In this document: positions 16,384 to 25,928 of the stretch, one piece after another
Numbering within the stretch: the first letter of the stretch is position 1
Layout: every line of letters starts with the position of its first letter
Source of the DNA: Synechococcus sp. PCC 7336
Lineage (GTDB): Bacteria; Cyanobacteriota; Cyanobacteriia; Thermostichales; PCC-7336
Reading direction: 5' to 3'
Assembly: GCF_000332275.1 (NCBI RefSeq)
Contig: NZ_CM001776.1
Location: forward strand, 2,917,737-2,981,736
DNA: 64,000 nucleotides
The notes under the pieces: model-generated
What the model saw: only the letters and a program-made list of their open reading frames with translations
Told to the model about the DNA's origin: nothing
The model's database searches: none
Position numbers and translations under genes: made by a program

Positions 16384-18231
16384 CTAAGCTTCTGGGCGAG
16401 CTTCCGGCGCCACAAACGCCTGCCCCCACAGTTTCGAGGCAACTTCTGCCTGCGCGATATCCCGTCGATCGCCCGCATACAGACAGGGAATGTCGTAGGG
16501 TTCCGAGAGGGCCGTCAGGCGATCGCTACAACTGCGACTGCCATACACCACAATGGCCTTCACCTTTTCCCAGCGCTCCACCAGCAGGTGTTGAGCGGTG
16601 GGGGGCAATCCCCCAAAGCCCCGGAAGGGACCAGCCTGCACAAACAATTGGACCACCAAGCCAGAAGCGCGATCGAGGGCGTCGGTCAGGATGGAGAGGG
16701 GGGTGTCGAGATCGGCTAGCAGCGTAGGAAGGCTGTGGGCTGTGGCAGCGGCGATCGCCGGACTGGTGGGGGAGAGATAGTTGGCCCCGAGCCAGCGATC
16801 GCTCCACATCCAATTGAGCCAGTTTGGCTCGGGCTGCAGTGGCAAATTTTCGCTGCGAATCGAGACGATGGCGGCGCGGGCGATCTCGTTCGCACATTGA
16901 CGGGCGGAGGGGGTGCCGACACTGTTACTAATGCTGACAATGTTGCAAAGGGTGGCGGATGAGCGGGGGGCGGCAGTTTTGCTAGCAAGTATCTGGCTAT
17001 CAGGTCTGTTGCTGGTCACTGTTTTGCCGCTAATTGTATTGCTGGCGATAGTGTTGACGAGCAGGCGATTGAGGCTGCTGGAGGTGGAGAGGGGCTTGTC
17101 GGCGAGCAGTGGCAGGGGAGCTGGGGGGCTGGGCTGTACGGCTGGGGAGGCGATCGCCCGATCGGAGAGCAGATCGCCGCTGCTCGGAGGAGCCATACGT
17201 TTGGGATCGCACACCTTGTGTTTGGCCTGCAAAATTCGCTCGAGCGATTGCTGAATGCGCTGGCGAGAGAGTTGGCCGTTCTCTACTGCTGCACAAATGG
17301 CGGTAATGGCCGCTTGCGGATCGGGGGGCATCAGAATGATGTCAGCTCCGGCTTCAACCGCGCGAACGGCTAACTCCCCGCCGGATAGGGGGGTGTCGGA
17401 GTTGGGGTAGTTGGCGATCGCCCCCATGGTCATGGCGTCCGTCACGATCGGGCCGGAAAAATGCCATTGTTGGCGAATGACATCATTGAGGATGGCAGGA
17501 GATAGGCTGGCCGGCCAGCGCTCGTCCAATGCCGGCACCATTAAATGCGCACTCATGATGGTGCTGACGCCAGCGGCGATCGCTCGCTGAAAGGGCATCC
17601 ACTCGACAGCTTCGAGGCGGTCTCGGTTGTGGAGTAGGGTGGGCAGGTTCAGATGGGAATCGATGCTGGTGTCGCCGTGGCCGGGGAAGTGTTTGGCGGT
17701 GGTGAGAACTGGAGCGGACTGCGCTCCGGCAATAAATGCGGCGGCCAGGGCAGAGACCTGCTCGGGCTCGCGGCCAAAGGCACGAATGTCGATGACGGGG
17801 TTATCGGGGTTGCTCTGCACGTCCACTACGGGAGCTAAGAGCCAGTTAATCCCCAGCGCCGCTGCCTCGCTGGCCACAATTTGTCCCATCTGGCGAGCCC
17901 ACTGCACCCCCCGCTCGCCTAAGGTCGAAAAGGCGATCGCGGGCGGAAACTTCGTCCCCCCCGCAAACCGCTGCCCCACCCCCGCCTCCACGTCGGCACA
18001 GACGAGCAGCGGCAGGTTGGCCCAATCCTGCATCTGTTGAATCCGCAGCGCCACATCCGCCACCGTGCCCCCAAACAGCAGTACGCCCCCAATGCCGGTC
18101 TGCCGAATCAGGGGCTCCAGTTGCTCTCGGGGCCATTCCCACTGGGGATACCCAGCCTGCGAGTCGAGTAAATGGCCTGAAGCCCGCACCACAATCATTT
18201 GGGCCACTTGCTGCTGTAGTGTGAGCGCCAT
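16384..18231 (-). CDS. glycoside hydrolase family 3, NagZ-like beta-N-acetylglucosaminidase
   Basis: 615 residues. Residues 1-340 form the GH3 barrel: GIGGVLLFGG, LPLLVCADVEAGVGQRFAGG, LAPVVDVQSNPDNPVIDIRA, the NagZ signature KHFPGHGDTSIDSH (general acid His) and VTDAMTMGAI (nucleophile Asp). A roughly 100-residue Ser/Thr/Asn-rich linker (about 345-440) follows, then a second alpha/beta domain ending EARPEA. NagZ proteins of proteobacteria are about 340 residues; two-domain versions occur in other phyla. Substrate is probably GlcNAc-anhMurNAc fragments from cell-wall turnover (family inference). No signal peptide, so cytoplasmic. Confidence 0.85.
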   Translation of the reverse strand: MALTLQQQVAQMIVVRASGHLLDSQAGYPQWEWPREQLEPLIRQTGIGGVLLFGGTVADVALRIQQMQDWANLPLLVCADVEAGVGQRFAGGTKFPPAIAFSTLGERGVQWARQMGQIVASEAAALGINWLLAPVVDVQSNPDNPVIDIRAFGREPEQVSALAAAFIAGAQSAPVLTTAKHFPGHGDTSIDSHLNLPTLLHNRDRLEAVEWMPFQRAIAAGVSTIMSAHLMVPALDERWPASLSPAILNDVIRQQWHFSGPIVTDAMTMGAIANYPNSDTPLSGGELAVRAVEAGADIILMPPDPQAAITAICAAVENGQLSRQRIQQSLERILQAKHKVCDPKRMAPPSSGDLLSDRAIASPAVQPSPPAPLPLLADKPLSTSSSLNRLLVNTIASNTISGKTVTSNRPDSQILASKTAAPRSSATLCNIVSISNSVGTPSARQCANEIARAAIVSIRSENLPLQPEPNWLNWMWSDRWLGANYLSPTSPAIAAATAHSLPTLLADLDTPLSILTDALDRASGLVVQLFVQAGPFRGFGGLPPTAQHLLVERWEKVKAIVVYGSRSCSDRLTALSEPYDIPCLYAGDRRDIAQAEVASKLWGQAFVAPEARPEA

Positions 18232-18342
18232 ACTGGAACCCCAAACTTCGTCTGAACTTTACTGTATTTGCAACGATGGGCCAATAGGGGTTAGAGCGGC
18301 TCGCCTCCAAGCAAGATTTGCAGTCGAAGCGACTAATGCCAG

Positions 18343-19500
18343 CTAAGGGCGGTGTTGGATGAAGCCAGGCAGATCGGCCCCCGATCGCCCACCCCCTCCG
18401 ATCGCGTCCTCTGAAGTTGCTTCAATCGCAGCTTTAACTGCCCCCACTCTGGCCGGTTTTTCATCAAACGAGCGCATACTACTCGCACGCCCTGAGGTCG
18501 AACGCTCCAATGCCGATTTCAGACGCATGTGCTGCATCTGCAAACTGGCAAACTTCTCTTTCCAGCGAGCTACCTCTGTTTCCAGCCGGGGCAACAGCGA
18601 TCGGGCCTCAGACGATTCCTTCAACAACTCCTGATTGCGCCGCTCGCTCGCCTGTAACTGCTCCTGCACCCCAGCCAGCACTTCCCACTCGCTCAGTTGC
18701 GTTTGTAGCTGCTCGACCTGTTCGGCCAGCAACTGATTCTGGTTCTGTAATTGTTCCGACTGCTCGGTCAGCCACTGGTTTTGGGCTTGCAGGCGATCGC
18801 GATCGCCCAACCGATCTTCCAGCTCTGCCCATTGTTGTTCGGCAGCCTCGCAGCGCTGTCGCCACGCCTGCAACTGCTGTCCTAATTCTTGTAACTGTTG
18901 CCGCTGCTCTTGCAGCTCGCGCTGGACTGCTTCCCGTTCCTCCTGCCATCGCTGGGCCGACTCCACCTCGGTTTCTTCGTACCCAGCCAGTTGAGCTTCC
19001 ATCAATTCCCGCTGCTCCATCCAGGCTGCCCGTTCGCCAGCCACCTGTTGTTTGAGTCCATTCAACTCAGTTTGAAGCTCCACCACCGACGTGCGCGAGA
19101 GCGATAACTCCGCCTTAAACCGCTGTGTTGTCTCGACCCGCTTCTGGGCCACATCCCGTGCTTCGACTAAATCTGTTTGGAGTTGCTCGTAACGCTCCGT
19201 CCACTGACGGGACTCGCGGGCCGCCTCCAACTGCTGCCGCTCTAACTGCTCTTGCAAAGATTCGATGTCGTGGCGCTGGCGATCGTTTAACTTCTGTCGC
19301 ACTGCCAACTGCGACTCTAGTTCCGCGGCCTTGGCTTGCAACTCGATGCGCCCTCGATCGGCAAGGCGCTCGCACTCAGACAGTTGCTGTTGCAGCCGTT
19401 CCACTTGCTGCTGGCGAACGAATGTCTCGTTAGACATCGAACGATCGGGCATCGAATTGTCAGGCATCGAATTGTCAGGCATCGAATGAGAAGAATCCAT
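18343..19500 (-). CDS. long coiled-coil protein of unknown function
   Basis: 385 residues, almost all predicted coiled coil (about 25-325), very rich in Gln, Glu, Leu and Arg, for example QWLTEQSEQLQNQNQLLAEQ. The N-terminus repeats SMPDN/SMPDR, encoded by a 15-bp tandem repeat, and the C-terminus is Gly/Ala-rich and disordered-looking (EDAIGGGGRSGADLPGFIQ). No membrane segment or enzyme motif. Such proteins in cyanobacteria can be cytoskeleton-like or polar scaffolds, but nothing here decides it. ATG 19500 leaves the SMPD repeats as an N-terminal tail. Confidence 0.7.
   Translation of the reverse strand: MDSSHSMPDNSMPDNSMPDRSMSNETFVRQQQVERLQQQLSECERLADRGRIELQAKAAELESQLAVRQKLNDRQRHDIESLQEQLERQQLEAARESRQWTERYEQLQTDLVEARDVAQKRVETTQRFKAELSLSRTSVVELQTELNGLKQQVAGERAAWMEQRELMEAQLAGYEETEVESAQRWQEEREAVQRELQEQRQQLQELGQQLQAWRQRCEAAEQQWAELEDRLGDRDRLQAQNQWLTEQSEQLQNQNQLLAEQVEQLQTQLSEWEVLAGVQEQLQASERRNQELLKESSEARSLLPRLETEVARWKEKFASLQMQHMRLKSALERSTSGRASSMRSFDEKPARVGAVKAAIEATSEDAIGGGGRSGADLPGFIQHRP
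19454..19483. repeat. 15-bp tandem repeat in the coiled-coil gene 5' end
   Basis: Copies 19454-19468 and 19469-19483 (GAATTGTCAGGCATC) are identical and in frame, encoding the repeated SMPDN peptide. A third degenerate copy (ACGATCGGGCATC) precedes them. Confidence 0.9.
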
Positions 19501-19852
19501 AAACGCTGACGGTGGCAGTGGGTTCGTTCTGAAAGTGGAACAGGAATGATTGGGAATATTGGATACAGCCGAGTTTACAGGCTACAACTTTAACTCTACC
19601 CAAGCTGCGTCAATCGGCTATGCCAATCAGCGCAATGCTTGCGGCAGCTCGAATTCATTGAAGTATAGTACACTCCTCACTGACCCTGTTGCAGGTTGTG
19701 AGATTTTTCTAATAAGCCCATCGCCACGACCGGCGTTATTCTCGATTGAATGAATGCTTGACGCCTCCCAAGCACGTTGCTTTGATGGCAATTCCCTCTG
19801 CTTCGATGTCCGCCATTGCCGATCGCCTCACTGCCCTCGATCGCCCCATCTG

Positions 19853-20401
19853 ATGCTTTTTTCCCGAGCGATATTCCCAACTTTTGCTATCGTCTGGGCA
19901 ACTGCAGCTAACGCCGCTCCTCCCCTAGCGATCGCCGCCGTTCCTTCCAGTTGCATCGCTTCTGCCACAACCTGGGCTGAGGCCATGACCGCTCAATTAC
20001 CCGCCTATGCCAATCGCGCCTTCAGGCGAGCCAATACCCCCACCCACGTGAGCATTGTGGGTTTTCCCGAAGTGGTTCCAGTCGTTGATGGTGGCGGTCA
20101 GTTATTGGACTGGGGTGAGGGGAATGACGAACTGGCGCAAGTTTACTTTTCCACTCTCGAACGCCAGCAAGGGGATGCGGCGGGGCGATCGCAATTGCAG
20201 CGGGCCTATCGGGTCTATCTCGTTCGCCCGCGCGATCGTCCCGCCCCTTGGCTGCCAATTGCGGTGCGAGTGGCTCAATCCAGCCAGGCGAACGGCGGCG
20301 GACGGTTGGCTCCTCGCGATGCTTCGCAGGGGGCAATTGCCCAGGCGATCGCCAACTGGCAAAAGGCAGGCTGTCCGGGGTTAGACAGCTCCGAACCATA
20401 A
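19853..20401 (+). CDS. exported protein of unknown function
   Basis: I start at ATG 19853, where MLFSRAIFPTFAIVWATAAN followed by AAPPLA makes a signal peptide; the frame is open further left (TTG/ATG 19754) but the extra residues look non-coding. The mature protein (about 155 residues) has SCIASATTWAEAMTAQLPAY, HVSIVGFPEVVPVVDGGGQL, VYFSTLERQQG and RVYLVRPRDRPAPWLPIAVR, suggesting a periplasmic alpha/beta domain with at least two Cys. Family not recognised. The 352 bp upstream (19501-19852) show no other gene. Confidence 0.6.
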   Translation: MLFSRAIFPTFAIVWATAANAAPPLAIAAVPSSCIASATTWAEAMTAQLPAYANRAFRRANTPTHVSIVGFPEVVPVVDGGGQLLDWGEGNDELAQVYFSTLERQQGDAAGRSQLQRAYRVYLVRPRDRPAPWLPIAVRVAQSSQANGGGRLAPRDASQGAIAQAIANWQKAGCPGLDSSEP

Positions 20402-20613
20402 CCTTATAAATGTCGATCGCGATCGACGTAACTGGCGATCGACCCCGAGCCATCGGTTTTTTTAAGTGAAATTTCATGTGTGGTCTTGCGGACGCTTCTA
20501 GGATGGCTTACGAGGCTGGCGCTGAGTGGGTGGCAACTCCCGCAAGCTAATATTTGCACAGAGATTCGATCTCGGACAAAGTTCGATTCCGCACAAAGAA
20601 GGAAGGTGGCATT

Positions 20614-22050
20614 GTGGCAGTTCCCTACGACGTTGTGATTATTGGCGGTGGTTCGGGGGGGCTAGTCGTGGCCAGTGCCGCCGCCCAACTCCATGCCAAA
20701 GTCGCCCTCGTCGAGAAAGAGCAGGATCGCCTCGGTGGCGACTGTCTTTATTACGGTTGCGTGCCCAGTAAATCCCTCATCCACGCAGGCGAGGTGGCCC
20801 ACTCTGTCAAAACGGGCGAGCTCGTGGGGGTCAATACCCAACCCCCTCATATTGAATTTGCCCGTGCCACCGGCCACGTTCAAAACGTGATTAAAACCAT
20901 CGCCGTCCACGATTCTACCGAGCGATTCGAAGGCTTGGGGGTGGAAGTTATTTATGGCAGCGGTCAATTTAAAGATCGCGATACCTTCACTGTCAACGGA
21001 CGGGATCTCAAAGCCCGCGCCTTCGTCGTCGCCACGGGCTCCCATCCGGTGGCTCCCCCCGTTCCCGGCCTCAAAGAGGCGGGCTATCTGACCAATATTG
21101 AAGTTTTCTCCCTGACGCAGCGACCCAGTTCTTTAGTGGTGGTTGGGGCTGGCCCCATTGGCTGCGAATTGGGTCAATCTTTCTCGCGGTTGGGCTCGAA
21201 GGTGACGATCTTGGCCAGCCGCGATGTCATTATGCCCAAAGAAGATCCCGACCTCGCCCGAGTGGTACAGGATCGAATGATTTACGAAGGGATCGAAATC
21301 TTGACTCGGACTCGCTTGGAGAAGGTGGAGGTCTATAACGGCAAAAAGATTGTGCATGCAGGCGGCCACCGCATTGAAACGGACGAGATTCTAGTAGCCG
21401 CCGGTCGCAAACCCAATGTGGAGGGGCTCAATCTAGAGGCGGCTGGTGTGGAAGTGGGTAAGGGGGGGATTGTGGTGAACGAGAGGCTGCAAACGACGAA
21501 CCCCAAAATCTATGGCTGCGGCGATGTTATTGGCGGCTATCAATTCACCCATGTGGCGGGATACGAAGCCACGGTGGTGCTGACAAATGCATTATTTTTC
21601 TCCTTTCTCAGCAAGGCCAAATACAGCGTCATTCCTTGGGCGACGTTTACCGATCCCGAATTGGGTCGGGTGGGACTGACGGAAGCGGAAGCTCGCCAGA
21701 AATATGGAGACGATGTGGTGGTGGTGGAACATCAGTTTGCCGAGGTCGATCGCGCTCTGGCCGAGGGGGCCGGTTACGGGTTTGCGAAGGTGATTTGCAA
21801 TCCGAAGGGCAAGATTTTGGGGGCACACATTGTGGGCCGTTCTGCAGGAGAACTGATTCACGAATACGTCATGGCCATGACCTACGGTCTCGACATCAAT
21901 AAAGTGAGCGGAATGGTTCACGTCTATCCCACTCTGTCGGAAATTAGTGCGAAGGCTGCCCTACAGTTCAAGAAGAAAAGTTATGCAAACAATACCGGCC
22001 TGCAGACTTTCCTGAAAAAGTTCTTTGCCTTTCGCCGCGCGATCGCCTAA
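20614..22050 (+). CDS. MerA-like FAD pyridine nucleotide-disulfide oxidoreductase
   Basis: About 478 residues of the mercuric reductase/dihydrolipoamide dehydrogenase family. FAD-binding [14 protein letters not shown], redox-active [13 protein letters not shown] (C-x4-C), NAD(P)-binding [36 protein letters not shown] and the C-terminal dimerisation block [15 protein letters not shown] are all present. It lacks the N-terminal heavy-metal domain and the C-terminal Cys-Cys of true MerA, so mercury reduction cannot be assumed; similar cyanobacterial proteins are annotated as mercuric reductase without proof. Start GTG 20614 has GAAGGAAGG six bases upstream, better than the ATG-like start at 20554. 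Confidence 0.85.
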   Translation: MAVPYDVVIIGGGSGGLVVASAAAQLHAKVALVEKEQDRLGGDCLYYGCVPSKSLIHAGEVAHSVKTGELVGVNTQPPHIEFARATGHVQNVIKTIAVHDSTERFEGLGVEVIYGSGQFKDRDTFTVNGRDLKARAFVVATGSHPVAPPVPGLKEAGYLTNIEVFSLTQRPSSLVVVGAGPIGCELGQSFSRLGSKVTILASRDVIMPKEDPDLARVVQDRMIYEGIEILTRTRLEKVEVYNGKKIVHAGGHRIETDEILVAAGRKPNVEGLNLEAAGVEVGKGGIVVNERLQTTNPKIYGCGDVIGGYQFTHVAGYEATVVLTNALFFSFLSKAKYSVIPWATFTDPELGRVGLTEAEARQKYGDDVVVVEHQFAEVDRALAEGAGYGFAKVICNPKGKILGAHIVGRSAGELIHEYVMAMTYGLDINKVSGMVHVYPTLSEISAKAALQFKKKSYANNTGLQTFLKKFFAFRRAIA

Positions 22051-22078
22051 CTTAGCCCCGCACTCTAGACCGAGCACC

Positions 22079-22978
22079 ATGACGACTCTTCCCATCGAAC
22101 CCACTCCCATCGCGATCGTGGGGGGCAGCGGGCTGTATCGCATGCAGGATCTGAAGGACATCGAGGAGGTGGCCCTGCTCACCCCCTTCGGCGAACCCTC
22201 CGATTCCATCCGCATTGGCACTCTCGCAGGCAGCCGCGTCGCCTTTTTGGCCCGCCACGGACGCACCCACAGCCTCTTGCCCTCCGAAATTCCCTTTCGA
22301 GCGAATATCTATGCCCTCAAACAATTGGGGGTAAAGTATCTGATCTCGGCGTCTGCTGTGGGGTCGCTGCAAGCGGCGATCGCGCCCTTAGATATGGTGA
22401 TTCCCACTCAGTTTATCGATCGCACCAAACACCGTACCGATACCTTTTTTGGCCAGGGCGTTGTGGCCCACATCAGTTTTGCCGATCCCGTCTGCGCTGC
22501 CTTAGCCGATGTGGTGTACGAAGCAGCCGAGGCGGTCTCCCCGAGCGCGATCGCCGTCCATCGAGGGGGCTCCTATGTCTGCATCGAAGGTCCGGCTTTC
22601 TCCACTCAAGCGGAGTCGCTGCTCTACAAAAGCTGGAACGCCGCTGTCATCGGCATGACCAATGTGACTGAGGCCAAACTGGCCCGCGAAGCCGAAATCG
22701 CATACGCCACGTTAGCCCTGGTGACCGATTTCGACTGCTGGCATCCCGATCGCGAGGCGGTGACAGTGGAGATGGTGATTGAGAATTTGCACGAGAATGC
22801 AGCGAATGCCCAAATGGTTGTGCGCGAAGTGGTGCGGCGATTGAGCGAGAGCCCGCCGGTTTCTCAGGCCCACGATGCCCTGAAGTTTTCTATCTTGACG
22901 GATCTGAGCCAAATTTCGAGCGAGAGTGCTAATCAGTTGGAGGCGATTTTGGTGCGGTATATGCCACCAACATCTTGA
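22079..22978 (+). CDS. mtnP: S-methyl-5'-thioadenosine phosphorylase
   Basis: 299 residues of the PNP/MTAP superfamily. [15 protein letters not shown] binds phosphate, [20 protein letters not shown] and [20 protein letters not shown] follow, and [18 protein letters not shown] plus [20 protein letters not shown] and [13 protein letters not shown] (base-binding region) match MTA phosphorylases. It cleaves methylthioadenosine to adenine and methylthioribose-1-phosphate, feeding methionine salvage. ATG 22079 gives the usual N-terminus; it starts 28 bp after the flavoprotein gene and may share its transcript. Confidence 0.93.
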   Translation: MTTLPIEPTPIAIVGGSGLYRMQDLKDIEEVALLTPFGEPSDSIRIGTLAGSRVAFLARHGRTHSLLPSEIPFRANIYALKQLGVKYLISASAVGSLQAAIAPLDMVIPTQFIDRTKHRTDTFFGQGVVAHISFADPVCAALADVVYEAAEAVSPSAIAVHRGGSYVCIEGPAFSTQAESLLYKSWNAAVIGMTNVTEAKLAREAEIAYATLALVTDFDCWHPDREAVTVEMVIENLHENAANAQMVVREVVRRLSESPPVSQAHDALKFSILTDLSQISSESANQLEAILVRYMPPTS

Positions 22979-23049
22979 GGGGCTGGTGAGAGGCTATCCC
23001 CCTATCGAGTTCCTCTGCGGTGCGCGGACATCTTGGAGATGGCAATCGG

Positions 23050-23820
23050 ATGTCAGTTGAATTTCAGGCGGCGGGAATGGATGGCTGCCGAGGGGGGTGG
23101 CTTGCGATCGCCCGCGTGGGAGAACGGGATTGCAGGCATTGGTTGCTGGAGGAGGGCGCGCAACTGTTGGAATTGTTCGGGCGGACGGGACTGACGTTTG
23201 TCGATATTCCGATTGGTCTGGCAGAGGGGGAAGCCAGTCGGAGGTGCGATCGCCTCTTGCGAAAAACGCTGGGGGGTCGCTTTAGCTCTAGTGTGTTCAA
23301 TCCGCCAATTCGGGCTGCGGTCTATGCGGAGTCTTATGGGGAAGCTTGCGATCGCAATTTCGAGCGCACGGGCAAGAAGATCTCGAAACAGTCTTGGCAG
23401 ATTACTCGCAAGATTCGGCAGGTGGATGAGGTGTTGCTAGCACGCCCAGATCTGTGTCAGCGGGTTTTGGAGAGCCATCCAGAGTTGTTGTTTTTTAAGT
23501 TGAATGGCGATCGCCCTTTGCGGGCGAAGAAGAAAACATTAGAGGGACAGGAGGAGCGATTGGGATTATTGGCACGGGTTCTGCCACAGGCGAGGGATTG
23601 GTTTGCGCAGGTGCGAAAAAGTTATCTCAAGCGGCAAATGGCAGATGACGACATTGTGGATGCGTTGGGATTGGCACTAGCCGCAGAGCAGGGGGCGATC
23701 GCTGGGGTGAAGTCTTTGCCCGAGCTGCCCGAGTATGACGATCGAGGAATGCCGATGGCCATCCATTGTCCGCATCGTTGCCGAGCTCGATCTCGATGGG
23801 CCAGCCCAAAATCTCGGTAG
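23050..23820 (+). CDS. DUF429 protein (RNase H-fold, predicted nuclease), rewritten 3' end
   Basis: About 256 residues. DUF429 blocks: AGMDGCRGGWLAIARV (first acidic site), LTFVDIPIGLAEGEASRRCD, SSVFNPPIRAAVYAESYGEA, ISKQSWQITRKIRQVDEVL, ESHPELLFFKLNG and DDDIVDALGLALAAEQG. The family has an RNase H-like fold and is predicted to be a nuclease. The usual end (DERGLPMEI) is matched by DDRGMPMAI, but the reading frame then runs on for about 15 Arg-rich residues that come from an ISAs1 transposase remnant on the other strand. ATG 23050 is preceded by GGAG. Confidence 0.8.
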   Translation: MSVEFQAAGMDGCRGGWLAIARVGERDCRHWLLEEGAQLLELFGRTGLTFVDIPIGLAEGEASRRCDRLLRKTLGGRFSSSVFNPPIRAAVYAESYGEACDRNFERTGKKISKQSWQITRKIRQVDEVLLARPDLCQRVLESHPELLFFKLNGDRPLRAKKKTLEGQEERLGLLARVLPQARDWFAQVRKSYLKRQMADDDIVDALGLALAAEQGAIAGVKSLPELPEYDDRGMPMAIHCPHRCRARSRWASPKSR

Positions 23821-23870
23821 ATGTTGATGGCCAAGTTGCAAGCCAAAGCAAAGGTCTGACAAGAGCTTGA
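23758..23870 (-). pseudogene. ISAs1-family transposase, extreme C-terminal remnant
   Basis: On the minus strand this reads FALACNLAINIYRDFGLAHR then DRARQRCGQWMAI. It aligns with the end of the remnant at 765-1121 (CALARNFAINLYREFGF ... QRRCGQ). Only about 35 residues remain. It overlaps and has supplied the final codons of the DUF429 gene. The rest of 23871-24122 holds no gene; a TATAAT at 24006 could serve the cupin gene. Confidence 0.65.
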
Positions 23871-24122
23871 AGTCGATTTGAGTGACCTGCTGGTTTCCCT
23901 CTAAAGCCTGTGATAACTGGCTTTCAAGCACTTCTATCAGGCAGACTTAGTTTTTCTGTAACAAGGCGCACTTTTTACAACAGTCATTTGCGTAATAAAT
24001 GTTCATATAATCTGAAACTTGACCTTGCTTGCAATGGGCTAGCGGTCTTCGAGCAATTGCCGAAGCCGATACAAAACTTTATAATTGCACAAGAGGTGAG
24101 TTGGTTGACTGGGAGCGAAGAG

Positions 24123-25031
24123 ATGAGCGTAGTCAATACAAATTGGCAGAAGTCGGCAATCAGTTGGGAATATCATCGAGCCGCAAATCCCCGTTTGTCT
24201 GAAGTTCCAATTCGTTCTTTTCCTGCAAGTCTCCACGAATCTGGGAACACTCGCATTATTCCCCTAGATTTATCCATGGAATTGGGGACAGCTTACTTCG
24301 CAACCACTCCAAACCTCCTTGCCAACTACATTCGTATTCATCCGGGTGAAGCAATTCAGGCGAGAGTCACCTCAAGCTCAGAAGTATTTTATGTGATGCG
24401 GGGGACGGGGAGAACTGAGACGGAGTACGGCATTGTGCAATGGGAACAAGGTGATTCTTTTACCTTGCCAATGAATGCTGGAGCAACCCATTTTGCCGCT
24501 GAAGATGCAGCGCTCTATTGGGTTCACGATGCACCAATGTTGGCTTATCTCGGCGTGCAGCCAAGTAGGCCCCGCTTCGAACCAGCCTTTTACTCTCGGG
24601 AGTATCTCACCAATGAAATTGAACGGATTCGAGATGAAGGTGTGCGGCGTAACCTCAACCGCAATGGCGTAATCTTAGGCAATCCCGAAAGTGAAGCGAC
24701 TCGCACTGCAACTCATACTATGTGGTCCTTGTATAACCTTGTGCCCCCTCACTCTACCCAGAAACCCCACCGCCATAATTCCATTGCTCTCGATCTAGCC
24801 GTGTCCGCACAAGCAAATACCTACACTCTCATTGGTCAATCTATTGATAGTGAGGGAAATATCATCAATCCTGTCAAAGTGACTTGGCAACCGTATAGTG
24901 TCTTTGTTACGCCGCCGAGCCTCTGGCATTCCCACCACAATGAATCGGATGAAGATGCTTTTGTCTTCCCCGTTCAGGATGCAGGCATGCAAATTTATAT
25001 GCGGACGCTCGATATTCAATTTGCGAAGTAG
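24123..25031 (+). CDS. bicupin protein, gentisate dioxygenase-like
   Basis: 302 residues from ATG 24123 (GGGAGCGAAGAG upstream); the frame is open to 23910 but the extra part lacks homology. Two cupin domains are visible. In the first, SSSEVFYVMRGTGRTETEYG with WEQGDSFTLPMNAGATHFAA. In the second, PHRHNSIALDLAV, then FVTPPSLWHSHHNESDEDAF with several His that could hold a metal. The layout resembles gentisate 1,2-dioxygenase and related bicupins, but the N-terminal cupin lacks the usual His-x-His, so the catalytic site would be in the second. Substrate unknown. Confidence 0.7.
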   Translation: MSVVNTNWQKSAISWEYHRAANPRLSEVPIRSFPASLHESGNTRIIPLDLSMELGTAYFATTPNLLANYIRIHPGEAIQARVTSSSEVFYVMRGTGRTETEYGIVQWEQGDSFTLPMNAGATHFAAEDAALYWVHDAPMLAYLGVQPSRPRFEPAFYSREYLTNEIERIRDEGVRRNLNRNGVILGNPESEATRTATHTMWSLYNLVPPHSTQKPHRHNSIALDLAVSAQANTYTLIGQSIDSEGNIINPVKVTWQPYSVFVTPPSLWHSHHNESDEDAFVFPVQDAGMQIYMRTLDIQFAK

Positions 25032-25126
25032 TGACTTCGGGGATGTTAGACCCCTGAGAAGTTTATCGACAGGACAGGCCAATCCCACGTGAGTTCCAAT
25101 TGCTCAGTTGACCTGCTACTGCTTGA

Positions 25127-25143
25127 AATAGTCTAGATAATTA
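25127..25143 (+). repeat. dispersed motif copy a (AATAGTCTAGATAATTA)
   Basis: One mismatch from the consensus ATAGTCCAGATAATTA. It lies 92 bp upstream of the universal stress protein gene and is followed at once by HIP1-like GCGATCGCGATCGC. Confidence 0.75.
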
Positions 25144-25235
25144 TTGCGATCGCGATCGCTGACAAGCGGCTCGCCTTCCTAAAATTGAGATGTAAGGATT
25201 TTGCCCGAGCGAATTTTCCGGGCAAAGGGGGTTAT

Positions 25236-25760
25236 GTGCGTAAGATTTTGGTTGCCCTCGATCGCTCGGAAATGAGCGAACAGGTGTTCGATCGAGCTGT
25301 CACTCTGGCGGGCGCGACGGGGGCCAAACTGTTGTTCTTGCACGTCACAGCCTTATTTGAAGGGATGACGCTGTCGGGGGCTGGGGAAGATTTAGAGGCT
25401 TATATGCAGCAAACTCGCGAGATGGAGAAGTTAGGGTTGCAGTTGTTGCGGTCGTTTAGCGATCGCGCTGAAGCGGCTCTCTCTAGCTATGCCAATCGGG
25501 CTCCATCGGCAGAACTCGACACGGAGTATAGCTATCGGTTTGGCGACCCCGGTCGCACCATTTGCGATGTGGCCGAGGAGTGGGGGGCAGATGCGATTGT
25601 GTTGGGTCGTCGGGGACGCAATGCAGCGGTGGAGTTTTTGTTGGGGAGTGTGAGTAATTACGTGTTGCACCACGCTCCTTGCTCGGTGTTTGTGGTTAAC
25701 CCTCGCTCGAAAGTAGAGTCGGAGACGGAGGAAGCGGCTGCAGGGGCTACGACGGCTTAA
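25236..25760 (+). CDS. universal stress protein (UspA family)
   Basis: About 174 residues. Start GTG 25236 (MRKILVALDRSEMSEQVFDR) has AAAGGGGG upstream and matches family starts. The ATP-binding USP motif is present as GADAIVLGRRGRNAAVEFLL then GSVSNYVLHHAPCSVFVV (G-x2-G-x9-G-S type). The C-terminus has an acidic/Ala-rich tail (ESETEEAAAGATTA). The gene is bracketed by two copies of the dispersed motif (25127-25143 before and 25782-25795 after). Confidence 0.9.
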   Translation: MRKILVALDRSEMSEQVFDRAVTLAGATGAKLLFLHVTALFEGMTLSGAGEDLEAYMQQTREMEKLGLQLLRSFSDRAEAALSSYANRAPSAELDTEYSYRFGDPGRTICDVAEEWGADAIVLGRRGRNAAVEFLLGSVSNYVLHHAPCSVFVVNPRSKVESETEEAAAGATTA

Positions 25761-25781
25761 TTCCCGCTGGAAGGAATCCCA

Positions 25782-25795
25782 AATAGTCCAGATAA
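25782..25795 (+). repeat. dispersed motif copy b (AATAGTCCAGATAA)
   Basis: Exact match to the first 14 bases of the consensus, 21 bp after the usp stop codon, directly followed by CGATCGCC. Same orientation as copy a. Confidence 0.75.
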
Positions 25796-25928
25796 CGATC
25801 GCCGCACGAATCTTCACCGTTGGACGAAGGTAATTTTATGGCGCGATCGCAGGTCTTTGCCTGCCTGAGGGGCAAGCGACTGCGATCGCGTCTGTAGGAT
25901 CTCCTACCGACCCTGAAGCCAAGCCGCG

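Noticed and set aside
16314-16727. Plus-strand frames opposite the GH3 gene
   Set aside because: Shadows of the GH3 coding strand; high GC creates long open frames on both strands.
20614-22050. True mercuric reductase
   Set aside because: The N-terminal metal-binding domain and C-terminal Cys pair are missing and no mer genes are nearby, so only a MerA-like flavoprotein is claimed.
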